Source: Erinaceus europaeus | Taxonomy: Eukaryota; Chordata; Mammalia; Eulipotyphla; Erinaceidae | DNA length: 64,000 bases | NCBI RefSeq assembly: GCF_950295315.1 | Contig: NC_080172.1 | Coordinates: 117,309,288 to 117,373,287 of the forward strand | Direction of reading: 5' to 3' | Part shown: positions 12,230 to 23,388 of the stretch, piece by piece | Layout: each line of letters begins with the position of its first letter | How positions within the stretch are numbered: the stretch's first letter is position 1 | Notes under the pieces: generated by a model | The model's database searches: none | Told to the model about the DNA's origin: nothing | The model's input: the letters and a program-made list of their open reading frames with translations, nothing else | Translations under genes and position numbers: made by a program

Positions 12230-12650
12230 GAGGGGTAGAAGTCCACACCATTCCCACCACCAGAGTTCTGAGTCCTCACTCTCCCCACTGCAATCCACCA
12301 CAGCGGCCCTAAGGTTGCAGACATGGGCCAACCACCATCTCTACAACTCTCTGTCCCCATTTAGACATAGTTGCCTCTCTTTTTCTTCCTTGGAGCCAAT
12401 CCTCTCTGCCCCTCCAAGCCACTCATGACATCGTAGCTCCCTCCATCTGTCCCTCTCCTTTTCCTTCTGTCTCTCTGGGTGCTGATGGAGCTGAGTGCAG
12501 AGTCCTCTTACCTTCACCCATCACTTCTCTCCCGCTGAGAGTCTGGATCAAGGTCGTTTTGGGGAAGCAGAAAGTAGGAGTCCTGGCTTCCGTAACTGCT
12601 TCTCAACTGGGCATGTGCCTTGGCTGATCAAGCCCCCCAGCCCCTCAGAC
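12230..12650 (-). repeat. Family R copy 3, diverged
   Basis: 'gtccacaccattcccaccac', 'gggtgctgatggagctgag' and 'aactgggcatgtgccttggc' align with other R copies. The T-rich end is missing. Confidence 0.65.
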
Positions 12651-12937
12651 ACAGACACAGGACCCAGTTGGCAGGCTGCCCCCTCCCCCCCAGGAGTCAA
12701 TAGACTGTGTGTGCTGGCCGCTGGCCACCTCCCGCTTTACCTGAGTTCAGGAAGCAAACAGCAGAAATGGTCCAGTGAAGCAGTGAGGGACAACAGTGGT
12801 CACTTTCAAGATGGTCATAAAGTCGCAGGAACTGTGCCTGTCTCTCCTTCTCTCTCCTCTCTTGAATGGTAATAAATAAATACATTTTTCTAAAAGCCAA
12901 ATTGGAAAAGTCTTCATGACATCTCGTTTCACCCTTT

Positions 12938-13160
12938 TTTTCTTTTCCTAATTTTCTTAGATAAGACAGAGAGAACGAGCTGAGCGCATATGTTACAATC
13001 AAGGGGGGGGGGGGATAGAGAGGGAGAGAGAAAGACAGACACCTGCAGACCTTATTCACTGCTCTTGAAGCGTCCCTCCCCTGCAGGTGGGGAGCCGGGG
13101 GCTCAAAACGGGATCCTTACGCATGGCAATATGTTCACTCAAGTGGCCACCCTCCACCTC
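12938..13160 (-). repeat. SINE family A/B, rearranged
   Basis: The middle of the body is replaced by 'tgagcgcatatgttacaatc' (part of a family A head) and a G-run, suggesting recombination between two SINEs. Confidence 0.65.
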
Positions 13161-14499
13161 CCCTTTACCCTCTCACCATACGACACCTTAAGGCAAGCGG
13201 GCCTCAGGGAACTCTCTGCACCCAGGAGTCTTTCCCCGACTGAAAACCTCAGGTCAGACTCCGTCCTTCTGCCGACGGTTCCTACTCTCCACGTGGGCTT
13301 GCACTTGGCCCACGGTCCGGTGTAGAAAGCTACGGATCCATGAAAAAGTGCAGCTAGTCAGGACCACCCCTTCTCCTGGCTGTGCCCCTTCCTGGCGGTA
13401 CCATATAGAGAATGCCCTCTAGTGCTTGAAACCAGCACTGCATTCCTAACCCTGAAATCTTCCTGGTCTTCAACCTCCCCTCCCTCCCCTTTCTTCTCCT
13501 GGACCCCTAACTTCTGTGTAGCTGCCAAGGCAATGTAGATTGGGGAGTGGCACTCTGTTGTCTACCGTGGACACTCATGCTGTGCGTCAGCAAGGGGAGC
13601 ACAATGGCTGAGAGGGTATTCAGGGAGGGCTTCCTGGTGGAAGGGGGTCAGAGAGGATGAAGGTTCTTGAAGCTCGAGGGTGCTGAGTTCTCTCTTGTCC
13701 CCGGGCCGCTTCTGAATACTTTACTGTACCCATCTGCGCACTCAGCCATGCCTTCAACAGACATCTGAGTGTTTTGTGCTCGCTTTGTGCCGAGCACCTG
13801 GAAGAGGGAAATGCAAAACCCTCACCCTCACGGGCTCTGCCAGCCCAGATGAGCAGGTAAAGCTGTTGAGCCCGTCTGAGTGCCACGTGCCCAGGAAGAG
13901 ACGGTGCCAAGCAGGGAAGGTCAGGTTCCGCCTGCTGTGTTTTGCGTCTGGGAACCCGGAGAACCTGAGTGAGCAGCGCCTGGAGTCTGAGCCTAGAGGT
14001 GTTGGCTCCACTGGGCCGGGCCAGCCAAGAGCAGGAGCCGCAGGCCAAGAGTGTGGGGAGATGTCTTTGCAGGGCCGGTGCAGACAACAGGCTTGCTGGA
14101 GGAGAGAGAGGCGCAGGCGGCAGGCGGCAGGCTCTGGCCAGAACCCTCAGACCCTCAGGTGCTGAGCCAGCTGGCAGGGGAGGCACAAGGCTCTGGAAAG
14201 AGGTCTCTCTGGATGCCTGGCGGTGGTGCTGAGCTGGGCCTCCCAGAAAAGTTTGGGCCGATGGACGGGCAGGAGAGGGTGCTACCAGGAAGCTCTAAGC
14301 TGAGGCCCGAGCCCCACCTCTCCGCCAAGCCACGGTGGCCCAGCCCACGTCCAGCTGCCCCCCCACCCCCCCACCCCCCCACACACACACAGTCCCCAGC
14401 CTCCCGCCCTGCTCCATGCGCCTGTTACAGCTGAGCGGTTCTCCGTGCAGGGGCCGCGAGGGCGCCAGCCCAGGCCCGGGCTCGCTGGGCCCCCAACTG

Positions 14500-14700
14500 A
14501 GCTGTAAATGACTTTTCCATTTTCCCAGACCCGCGCCCAGACCTGTTTGGTATTCAGGGACGCCCGGACGCCCGGCCTCCACACGCCGTCTCTCGGCTCT
14601 GCCCGAATTACTTGATTAAAACGCATATCAACTATTATGTGATTCGCTCCTCTGCCGCAGTACCCGACCAGCCTATGTTAAACCGTAATAAAGTCTGGGG
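14500..14700. promoter_or_regulatory. Candidate conserved intronic element
   Basis: A repeat-free AT-rich island in GC-rich surroundings. It carries homeodomain-type TAAT/ATTA cores (cgaattacttgattaaaa; aaccgtaataaag) and retained CpGs (acgc, ttcgc, ccgac). Function is inferred only from composition. Confidence 0.35.
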
Positions 14701-15199
14701 GGCATGGGGGAAGGGGGACGCAGGGGCGGGGGTGGGGCAGGTATCCTTGTGCTGGGGGTGGGGGTGTGGGCTAGAGAAGGGCCCCCCACCTTCAAGCCCC
14801 TGTTGACTCTGGTCCTCTAAGACAGCAAGCATTTGGGGAAGATGGTGGGCGCGTCTGGGATCCGACTGCCTCAGCCCAGACAGTGGCAGTGTATGAAGGG
14901 TGACTGGGGGGGAGGATCATGATTTTTCACGGGACTCTGGTTGAGCAGGGGCCCCACGGCCCAGAGCTGGCTCTCTCTGGACTGGGAGTCCCCCGATGCC
15001 CGCGGCTCCTGGGGTTCCACTGAACACCTGTCCAGTGGGGCCACTGACGCTTACCTGACACCCCCTGACTACGTCAGGGTGACTGAGTCCATGTTGGGAA
15101 AGTGAGGGGCTGGGCTTGCAGACTAGAGCGCTGATGACTGCACGGTGCCGAGAATCCAGAGGACAGGGGCCAGGCAGTGCTGCATCCAGTGGAACCCAC

Positions 15200-15368
15200 G
15201 TAATCCCACGCACAAGGACCCGGGTTCAAGCCCCTGGTCCCCACCTGCAGGGAGGAAGCTTCACAAATGGTGAAGCAGGGCTGTTGGTGTCTCTTTGTCT
15301 CTCTCTATCTCTACCCCTCTCCCCTCTCATTTTCTCTCTGTCCTATCAAATAAATAAATATAAAGACG
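15200..15368 (+). repeat. SINE family A, 5'-truncated
   Basis: Begins at 'cacgcacaaggacccggg' and ends in AAATAAATAAATATAAAG. Confidence 0.8.
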
Positions 15369-15375
15369 ATTCCAG

Positions 15376-15566
15376 GGGGCTAGGTGGTAGCACAGCTGGA
15401 TAAGCACACATACCACTAAGTGCCAAGACCCGGGTTTGAACCCCCACTCCCCTGTTTCATGAGCAGTGAAACAGGTCTGTAGCTGCCTGTCTTTCTCTCC
15501 TTCTCTCTATCTCCTTGTCCTCTCTCAATTTCTCTCTGTCCTGTCTAAAAAAAAAAAAAAAAGAAT
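15376..15566 (+). repeat. SINE family A
   Basis: Head 'gggctaggtggtagcacagc', B-box-like 'gggtttgaaccc', CT-rich body and a pure A tail. Confidence 0.82.
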
Positions 15567-15756
15567 CCAAAAGGAGCTTTGCGATCCCTCTGCCAAGCCC
15601 TACGCATAGAAGAAGCTTCTACTGAACACCTGCCGTGTGCCAGACGCAGTCCCTGACATACTCCTGGACCTCCTCCTTCTCCGGTGTGACTGAAAGCCCC
15701 CTAAACAAGAAACCTGTGTCTCCTTGTGAGCTTTGAGATCCTAGAAAGTCCTGCTG

Positions 15757-15972
15757 CAGGGGCCAGGCAGTGGCACACCTGGTTAAGCCCACACATCACA
15801 GTGTGCAAGGAAGGACCTGGGTTCAAGCTCCTGGTCCTCATCTGCAGGGGACACCTTCAGCAGGGCTGCAGGTGTCTCTCTGTCTCTTTCCCTCTCTATC
15901 TCCCCCTCCCTTCTCAATTTCTGTCTCTATTGAATAATAAATAAATAAAAATTAAAAAAGAAAAGAAAGAAA
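15757..15972 (+). repeat. SINE family A with TSD
   Basis: Flanked by 'gaaagtcctgctg' and 'gaaagtcttgctgg'. Part of the middle ('aagctt...gtggtg') is deleted. Confidence 0.87.
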
Positions 15973-17059
15973 GTCTTGCTGGCAGAAGCCACCTTTTCAG
16001 CTGGGCTCTGCAGGGTGGCCCATCTGATGAAACAAAAAAAGGTGTTCCAAGCAGAGGAAGCTGGCATTGTAAAGGTGGGGGGCTGGGGGCAGGCTTGGTG
16101 GTTTAAGGTGCTCAGACAGGCTTGGTCGCTTAAGGAGGGTGAGAACTGGGGAGGCTGGACATCTGGGAAGGGCAGGTGGGGTGCTGTCCGCAGGGGTGTG
16201 GCTGAGGTCCCCCTGAGGCTCTGAACAACCCAACTGCCTTCACTGTCCTCAGACCATGTGGAGGTGCTTCCAAGTCTTGCAGCCACGTTTTCAAGCTTCT
16301 GGCTCTGCACCTGTCCTAGTCCCGATGCATCTGGGGACTGAGTGTCCTCCAAGAGGTGGGGACATCCCCAGAGCAAGATGCCACTGACCCGTCAGAGCTG
16401 AAGCTTCCTCCCAAGGACTGGGAAGACCCCACAGTGCTCTTCCCTCCTCTGTGTCCAGATTCCCCTAAGCAGATGCCAGCCCCAGGGCCCCAGGGCCCCA
16501 GGGTCCCAGAGGGAGGGTCTCCCACCTTACCTCTCTCTTGAGCCTGCCTCTGGACCAGCATCAGACCCCCCACACACACCCCATGGACCCTTCCATCTGA
16601 CAGCTGCTGAGAGCAGGGAGGCAGGAGCTGCAGCTGGTCCAGAAACAGCTCCCCCACTGCCCACCCCCACCTCAGCCTCGCTTAATGAATGCGTCCCCAT
16701 GTCTGTTCTGCCCACGTGTCCCCAACCCTGTGCCGGTGGCCGCTCTTCACCAAGAGGTAATCAGCCTGGGCACCGGGAGACCCCAGCCAGCAGGGCCTCT
16801 CTGGGGCCATGTCCACGGGATGCTGTTGGTTAATTGAACTCTGAAGCTAAAGGCTTCCCAGAGGTGAGGAGGGGGCAGGTCTCACTGGGCAACGTGGGGG
16901 CTTCAGAGCTTTTTGTAGCTTTTCTCACACAGGCTGTTTCGGCGTTGCACCTCCTGCCTTCTCCCCTCCTCATCTTCCTCCTCAGTAACTATCGGTTTCT
17001 TCACAGCATTGCATCCCATGCTCAGAGTGTTCCCATAGGGTTTGTAGAGAGGCAGCACC

Positions 17060-17152
17060 ACCTTCACCTTCACAGCTGAGCCTCTGGGGTCCAGAGAGGG
17101 GAAATGACTGCTTCAGAGTCACACCTCAAGGGAGGGGCAGAGTCCAGTCCAG
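17060..17152 (-). repeat. MIR-like ancient SINE fragment
   Basis: 'gtccagagaggggaaatgac' followed by 'gagtcacacctcaaggg' resembles the inverse of the MIR core. Confidence 0.5.
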
Positions 17153-17163
17153 GTGTCAGACCT

Positions 17164-17302
17164 CCAGACAGACACCTGCAGCCCTGCTTCACCACTCGCA
17201 AAGCTTTCCTCCTGCAGGTGGGGACTGGGGGCTTCAACCTGGGTCCTTGCGCACTGTGACGTGTGCGCTCAACCAGGTGCACCACCCCCTGCCTCGCCCC
17301 CC
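17164..17302 (-). repeat. SINE family A, 3'-truncated
   Basis: Only the head half remains, from 'acacctgcagccctgcttca' to 'ggtgcaccaccccctgcc'. Confidence 0.8.
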
Positions 17303-17391
17303 CAGAACTCTTTCATAAAGACAGAATCAAGCCCCATAAAGTGCCCCAAACTCCTCTGAAATTTGTCCCTCCTCTTCAGTCTTCTGGAGGA

Positions 17392-17452
17392 AGAAGCATG
17401 TGCTTCCTGGCTGTGTGGTTTTAGCAAGTCCCTGAACCTCTCTGAGGGATCA
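17392..17452 (+). repeat. MIR-like fragment
   Basis: 'ctggctgtgtggttttagca', then 'agtccctgaacctctctgag', as in the MIR central region. Confidence 0.6.
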
Positions 17453-17956
17453 GGCGGCCCAGCTCTGTAGGCCTGTTGGGAGGCAGCACAGAGGAAAGCC
17501 ACACAGGGGAGTCCATTCTGCTGGGCTGGGCCATAAAGGAGGTGGGGAATCTTTCTGGTTTTGGGGGGAGGGTATGGGGTGGTGGTGACGGTGGCTAAAG
17601 TCACAAGACCATAATCTAACTCTTTCGAGGGCCCCTGGATCTCCAGGTGAGTGGGACAGACCTTGTTCTCCCCACCCACCTCCAGACAGTTGCTACGGCC
17701 ACCACTAGCACCCTAGGGAAGCCTTCCAGATTCTTTAAAACAAGCAGACGTGGCCTGTGTGCCTTGCTTGGCCTTCCCCAGTCTGCGACTTGATCTGGGC
17801 TTCTCTCTAGACCCGGCAACCAGTGCTGACAAAGGGAGGTGGGGGAGTAGCCTCGGGCTTCCAGGACAAGTCTGGAAAGCTGTGAGTGAGTATTGGAGGG
17901 CAAAGACAGGGTTTCAATGGGTGCGAGTGGGTGCTGAGACTGGGCCAAGCCCAGGG

Positions 17957-18002
17957 TGTTTCGTTTTGTTTTGTTTTGTTTCGTTTCGTTTCGTTTCGTT
18001 TT
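17957..18002. repeat. (GTTTT/GTTTC)n pentamer repeat
   Basis: Mixed GTTTT and GTTTC units, in the tail of the following minus-strand fragment. Confidence 0.9.
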
Positions 18003-18066
18003 TGCCTCCAGGGTAATCATTAGAGCTTGGTGCCGACACTACAAAACCACAGCTCCTGGTGGTCAT
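18003..18066 (-). repeat. Isolated SINE 3' module
   Basis: 'tgcctccagggtaatcatta' to 'cacagctcctggtggtcatt' is the 3' module without a SINE body. An L1 abuts it. Confidence 0.7.
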
Positions 18067-19361
18067 TGTTAATAATTTTTATTAATTTTTTCTTTATTGG
18101 GGGATTAGTGGTTTATAGTCAACAGTAAAATACAGTAGTCGGTACATGTGTAACATTAGTCAGTTTTCCACATAACAATTCCTCCCCCACTAGGTTCTCC
18201 CCTGCCATCCTGTTCCAGGACCTGAGCCCTCCCCCCACTTCAGAGTCCTTGACTTTGGTGAAATACACCAACTCCAGTCCCAGTTCTGCTTAGTTAGTTT
18301 TCTTCCCTTCTGATCTTGTTTTTCAACTTCTTCCTCATTCTTCTGTTTCTGGATGATCTCACTTAACCTGATTCCTTCAAGCTCCATCCAGGATGGGGTG
18401 AAGAAGATGAAATCACCATTTTTAACAGCTGAGTAGTATTCCACTGTGTATCTAGACCACAACTTGCTCAGCCACTCATCTGTTGTTGGACACCTGGGTT
18501 GCTTCCAGGTTTTGGCTATTACAAATTGTGCTGCCAGGAACATATGTGTACACAGATCTTTTTGGATGGGTGTGTTGGGTTCCTTAGGATCTATCCCCAG
18601 GAGAGGAATTGCAGGGTCATAGGGCAGGTCCATTTCTAGCCTTCTGAGAGTTCTCCAGACTGTTCTCCACAGAGGTTGGACCCACCAGCAGTGCAGGAGG
18701 TTTCCTTTGACCCCACACCCTCTCCAGCATTTGCTGCTGTTACCTTTTCTGATGTGTGACATTCTCACAGGAGTGAAGTGATATCTCATTGTTGTCTTGA
18801 TTTGCATTTCTCTGACAGTCAGTGACTTGGAGCATTTTTTTCATGTTTGTTAGCCTTTTGGGATCTCTTCTGTGTTGAATATTCTGTCCATGTCCTCTCC
18901 CCATTTTTGAATGTAGTCATTTGTTTTCTTATTGCTGAGTTTGGCAAGCTCTTTATATATTCTGGTTATTAGCCTCTTGTCTAATGTATGGCATGTAAAG
19001 ATCTTCTCCCATTCTGTGAGGGGTCTCTATGTTTGGGTGGTGGTTTCTTTTGGGGTGCAGAAGCTTTTTAGCTTGATGTAGTCCCATATGTTTGTTTTTG
19101 TTTTAGTCTTCTTTGTAATTGGATCTGTATCGCTGAAGATGCCTTTAAAATTTGAAAAGAATTCTGCCAAAATTTCTCTTTAAGTATCTGATAGTTTGTG
19201 GTCTAACATCCAAGTCCTTGATCCACTTGGAATTTACTTTTGTGTTTTGTGAAATATAGTGGTTCAGTTTCATTCTTCTGCATGTTTCAACCCAATTTTC
19301 CCAACACCATTTGTTGAAGAGACTCTCTTTAACAGTCTGGACACCTTTGTCAAAGATTAGA
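18067..19361 (-). mobile_element. L1 LINE 3' end: ORF2 C-terminus and 3' UTR
   Basis: Minus-strand translation of 18190-18807 gives the L1 ORF2 C-terminal pattern, including [32 protein letters not shown] and [13 protein letters not shown]. Upstream coding sequence continues to 19361 with breaks (for example WIKDLDVRPQTI). The 3' UTR occupies 18067-18240 and ends at the T-rich left side. It is 5'-truncated, as most L1s are. The 205-residue ORF is a relic, not a host gene. Confidence 0.93.
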
Positions 19362-19600
19362 TGATTTTTTTTATTCGACAAGACAGAGAGAAACTGAGAG
19401 AGGAGAGGGGATAGGGAGAGAGAAAGAGAGAGAGAGAGAAAGAGAGAGACCTGCAGACCTTCTTCACTGATTGTGAAGCTTCCCCCCTGCCGGTGGTATG
19501 CCAGGGACTCGAACCGGGATCCTTGCATGGGTACTTAGTAGTAGTACTTAGCACTTAGTACTATGTATCTTAACTGGGTGTGCCACTGTGTGTGCCCCTC
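19362..19600 (-). repeat. SINE family A with internal duplication
   Basis: Family A copy abutting the L1. Around 19520-19563 it carries an extra stretch made of repeated 'acttagta' units that is absent from other copies. Confidence 0.8.
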
Positions 19601-19754
19601 CCAAGATTCTTTTATAAATGAGAATCAGAAGCGCCTGAAGTGTACGTGTGTCTATATTTGCTAACGGCATTCTTGATCTTGACTACCATTGGGTAGCTTG
19701 CCCTCAGTATTTTATGCTGTACAAAATCACTTTGTAAACCGCATTCAACTGTTC

Positions 19755-19960
19755 AGACTAGAAAAACAACAACAACAAAATAGATGAAATCCTGCCATTC
19801 ACTGCAATAGAATACGGGTGGACCTAGAGGGTATTATGCTAAGCAAGTCAGCTGGAGAACAAGGAGCACCATGTGAAAGATAAAGAAACAAAACGAATAA
19901 ACAGACTAGTACAACAAAAGCAAACATTTAGGCTAGAAGAACAAAGCTGTGTTTTCCCCA
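19755..19960 (+). mobile_element. L1 LINE fragment, sense orientation
   Basis: 'gatgaaatcctgccattcac', 'gagggtattatgctaagcaa' and 'agtcagctggagaacaag' match the well-known end of L1 ORF2. Diverged and short. Confidence 0.65.
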
Positions 19961-20087
19961 GAAGGGAAGGGGAGAGGGGCTGGAGAAGCCGGATAAGAGG
20001 GATCCATTGCAGAGTGAAAGGCAGAAAGGAGACTTGTGATGGTGAACCTACAGCAGGATGAACTGATGCTGGTGAAGAAGCAGTGGA

Positions 20088-20349
20088 GGGAGTCGGGCGG
20101 TAGCACAGCGGGTTAAGCGTTAAGCGCACGTGGCACAAAGCGCAGGGACCGGCGGGCGGAAGGATCCTCCGGCTCCCCACCTGCAGGGGAGTCTCTTCAC
20201 AGGCGGTGAGGCAGGTCTGCAGGTATCTGTCTTTCTCTCCCCCTCTCTGTCTTCCCTCCTCTCTCCATTTCTCTCTGTCCTATCCAACAACAATGACAAG
20301 GGCAACAAAAGGGAAAATAAATAAGTATAAAAATAAATAAATAAATAAG
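20088..20349 (+). repeat. SINE family B
   Basis: Head 'gggagtcgggcggtagcaca' with a small 'gcgttaa' duplication. The 'cccggttcgagccc' segment is partly lost. The tail is an AAATAAATAAATAAG repeat. Confidence 0.87.
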
Positions 20350-20445
20350 TAAGCAGTGCCGTGCACCAAAGCCTGTGTCAGCATATAGCACAGTGCTGCT
20401 ACAGTCCAACTGTCTGAAAACTGAATGAAGGAAAGCTAATGCAGG

Positions 20446-20628
20446 GCCCAGGTGCACACACTACAGTGCCCAAGGACCTAGGTTCAAGCCCCTGGTCCCC
20501 ACCTACAGGGCAAAAGCTTCACGGGTGGTGAAGCAGGGCTGCAGGTGTCTCTCTGTTTCTTTCTCTCTCTATCTCCCCCACCTCTCTCAGTTTCTGTCCA
20601 ATAATAAAATAAAAATTTTTCAAAAGGA
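20446..20628 (+). repeat. SINE family A, 5'-truncated
   Basis: Starts 'caggtgcacacactacagtg' and ends 'ccaataataaaataaaaat'. Confidence 0.82.
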
Positions 20629-20876
20629 AAACGAATGTTGTTATACATATAAAAAGCGTGTCACATTTGTTAACACACGGGAAGCATAAAAAAAAAATAA
20701 AAAGCAAATATCACAAAGTGAACTGGGCCATTCAAGATTCAACCCACCCAGAGGGCCACTCAGGCTCACCGCTTCTGACTGGGTACACACTGTGGTAAGC
20801 AGGAGGCTCAGGCTCAGGCCCCTGCTCTCTACCTGCTAGGGTTGAGGAAGCAGGTCTGCAGGTGTCTCTCTTCTCC

Positions 20877-21159
20877 TTTTCTTTCCTTTTTTTAAATTTT
20901 TTGGTATTATCTTTATTTATTGATTGGATAGAGGCAGCCAGAAATCAAGAGGGAAGGTGGTAAGAGGGGGAGAGAGAGACAGAGAGATACTTACAGTCCT
21001 GCTTCACCATTCGCAAAGCTCTCACCCTGCAGGTGGGGACTGGGGGCTTGAACCCAGGTCCTTGAACAAGGTCCCAAGGTCCTTGAACCCAGGACCTTGA
21101 ACTCAGGTCCTTGCATTTTAATATGTGCGCTCAACCTGGCATGCCACCACCCAGTCCCC
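20877..21159 (-). repeat. SINE family A with internal tandem duplication
   Basis: The segment around the B box is repeated: 'aggtccttgaac' variants occur about four times in 21056-21115. Confidence 0.82.
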
Positions 21160-22186
21160 TCACTTTCTCCTTTTTTTTTAAAATTTTTTATTTAAGAAAG
21201 GATTAGTGAACAAAAACATAAGGTAGGAGGGATACAACTCCACACAATTCCCACCGCCCAATCCCCATAACCCACCCCCTCCCATGGTAGCTTTCCCATT
21301 CTCTAGCCCTCTGGGAGCATGGACCCAGGGTCGTTGAGGGTTGCAGAAGGTGGAAGGTCTGGCTTCTGTAATTGCTTCCCCGCTGAACATGGGCGTTGAC
21401 TGGTCGGTCCATACTCCCAGTCTGCCTCTCTCTTTCCCTAGTAGGGTGGGTCTCTGGGGAAGCAGAGCTCCAGGACACATTGGTGGGGTCTTCAATCCAG
21501 GGAAGCCTAGCCAGCATCCTGGTGGCATCTGGAACCTGGTGATTGAAAAGAGAGTTAACATATGAAGCCAAACAATTTGTTGAGCAATCATGGATCCCAA
21601 GCTTGGAATAGTGGAGAGGAAGTGTTAGGGAGGTACTCACTGCAAACTCTAGTGTACTTCTGCTTTCAGGTATATATTTTGCAGTAGTTTACGGATACGT
21701 GTGCACATAAGCTCTCTCTCACAGAAACTGGTGTATATCTAGGTTATGGGACTTTGTTAGAAAGTGAACTATCTGAGATGGAATTAGAGAATACTATGAA
21801 AGGAAAGGTCTCACCCGAGTAATGAAGCTGAAGGGTTGTCATTCCACACGTGAAGTCTCTGGATACAGTCTGAGGTGAAGCATGTTGAGATGGCAATCGT
21901 TGTGTTGGTTAGGTTGTGATCGGCGGATGCAATATTATTTGATATGGATTGGGAGATGCATACGGGAAAGTGGGCCCTATCCAAGGGTTCCAGGACTGGG
22001 GGAAGTAGGGGCTCCATGGTGGAGATGTGAGGTTCCTGCTGTCTTAGGGTTCAAAAAGACAATCGATAGCTAATGTTATCATCACATTATTTGGTAATTG
22101 GGTTAACTTTGAAAAGTCCCTTTGTTATGGTTTGCTGTACAGTATCCAGTATCTTGTATATAGCTGTGCTATCACTTTCTCCTTTT
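21160..22186 (-). mobile_element. Family R retroposon, apparently complete, with TSD
   Basis: A perfect 15-bp target-site duplication (TCACTTTCTCCTTTT) lies at 21160-21174 and 22172-22186. The body is about 1 kb, with its A-tail (T-run) on the left, so it reads on the minus strand. This fits L1-style target-primed insertion. No recognisable coding domain is seen; ORFs are short and differ between copies. Confidence 0.82.
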
Positions 22187-22221
22187 CTATCTCCCCCTCT
22201 ACCTCTCAATGTCTTATCTGT

Positions 22222-22378
22222 CATGAAAAGAAAAGAAAGGAAAAGGAAAGGAAAGGAAAGGAAAGGAAAGGAAAGGAAAGGAAAGGAAAGGAAAGGAAAG
22301 GAAAGGAAAGGAAAGGAAAGGAAAGGGAAGGGAAGGGAAGGGAAGGAAAGGGAAGGAAGAGAGAGAAAGAAAGGAAAT
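22222..22378. repeat. (GGAAA)n purine repeat
   Basis: About 25 GGAAA units with GGGAA variants at the right, grown from the tail of the split SINE A. Confidence 0.95.
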
Positions 22379-22444
22379 GACCACTGGTAGATTTGTTGTG
22401 CAGGCACTGAGCCCCATGACAACCCTGATGGCAGTGATAAATAA
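22379..22444 (+). repeat. SINE 3' module
   Basis: 'ggcactgagccccatgacaa' with an AATAAATAAATAA tail, after the purine repeat. Confidence 0.65.
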
Positions 22445-22452
22445 ATAAATAA

Positions 22453-22674
22453 GGGCTGGGTGACTGGTGCCCCAGACTGAGCACACATCTTACAAGGCAC
22501 AAGGGCCCAGGTTCAATCCCCCGGTCCCCCCCTGTAGGGGGGTAAGCTTTGTGAGGGGTGAAGCAGGGCTGCCGGTGTCTCTCTGTCTCTCTCCCTCTCT
22601 ATTTCTCCCTCCCCTCTCTGGCTGTCTCTATTCAATAAGTAGAGATAATAAAAATAAAGAATAAATAAATAAAA
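22453..22674 (+). repeat. SINE family A
   Basis: Head 'gggctgggtgactggtgccc', then 'aggttcaatcccccggtccc', CT-rich body and an A-rich tail. Confidence 0.82.
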
Positions 22675-22679
22675 TGATT

Positions 22680-22791
22680 CTATGCAGAGACAGTAAAGCA
22701 GCTCACTTGGGCAATGTGTTCCTCTACCATGTGTGCAACTCGGGTTCGAGCCTGGCCTCCGCTGCACTGAGTAGAGTTTCAGTCCTGTGGT

Positions 22792-22825
<34 letters not shown>

Positions 22826-22844
22826 CAATCATAAAATAATATTT
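22680..22844 (+). repeat. SINE family E
   Basis: 'cagtaaagcagctcacttgg', B-box-like 'cgggttcgagcc', a CT microsatellite, then ATAAAATAATATTT, which serves as the insertion target of the next copies. Confidence 0.6.
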
Positions 22845-23099
22845 TTAATATTGATTTATTCCCTTTTGTTGTCTTTGTTTTTTGTTGTAGTTACTATTGT
22901 TGTTATTGATGCCATCATTGTTGGATAGGACAGAAAGAAATGGAGAGGAGGGGAAGATAGAAGGAGAGAAAGACAGACACCTGCAGACCTGCTTCACCTC
23001 CTGTGAAGCGACTCTCCTGCAGGTGGGGGGCCGGGGGCTCTTATCGGTATTGTTACTGTGCCATGTGCGCTTAACCTGCTGCGCTACCGCCCGACTCCC
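22845..23099 (-). repeat. SINE family B, first of a pair at one target
   Basis: Flanked by 'ataaaataatattt' (22831) and 'ataaagtaatattt' (23100). It carries the unusual 'gctcttatcggtattgttac' in place of the usual 'gctcgaaccgggatcc'. Confidence 0.9.
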
Positions 23100-23113
23100 A
23101 TAAAGTAATATTT

Positions 23114-23388
23114 AAAAAAATATTTATTTATTTATTCCCTTTTGTTGCCCTTGTTGTTTTATTGTTGTAGTTATTGGTGTCGTCATTGTCAGATAAGACA
23201 GAGAGAAATGGAGAGAGGAGGGGAAGACAGAGAGGGGGAGAGAAAGACAGACACCAGCAGACCTGCTTCCCTGCCTGTGAAGCGACTCCCCTGCAGGTGG
23301 GGGGCTGGCGGCTCTTATCGGTATCGTTACACGGTCCTTGCGCTTTGTGCCATGCGCGCTTAACCCACTGCGCTACCGCCCGACTCCC
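23114..23388 (-). repeat. SINE family B, second of a pair at one target
   Basis: Flanked by the second and third copies of the target motif (23100 and 23389). It has the same variant 'cttatcggtatcgttac'. Confidence 0.9.

Larger units (their letters stand above)
20757..22221 (+). repeat. SINE family A, split by two later insertions
   Basis: The head and first body part are at 20757-20876. The rest (ctatctccccctctacctct) resumes at 22187. Between them sit a minus-strand SINE A and a full family R element. Confidence 0.7.

Noticed and set aside
18190..18807. 205-residue minus ORF as a possible host gene
   Set aside because: Its motifs are those of the L1 ORF2 C-terminus, and it is followed by an L1 3' UTR.
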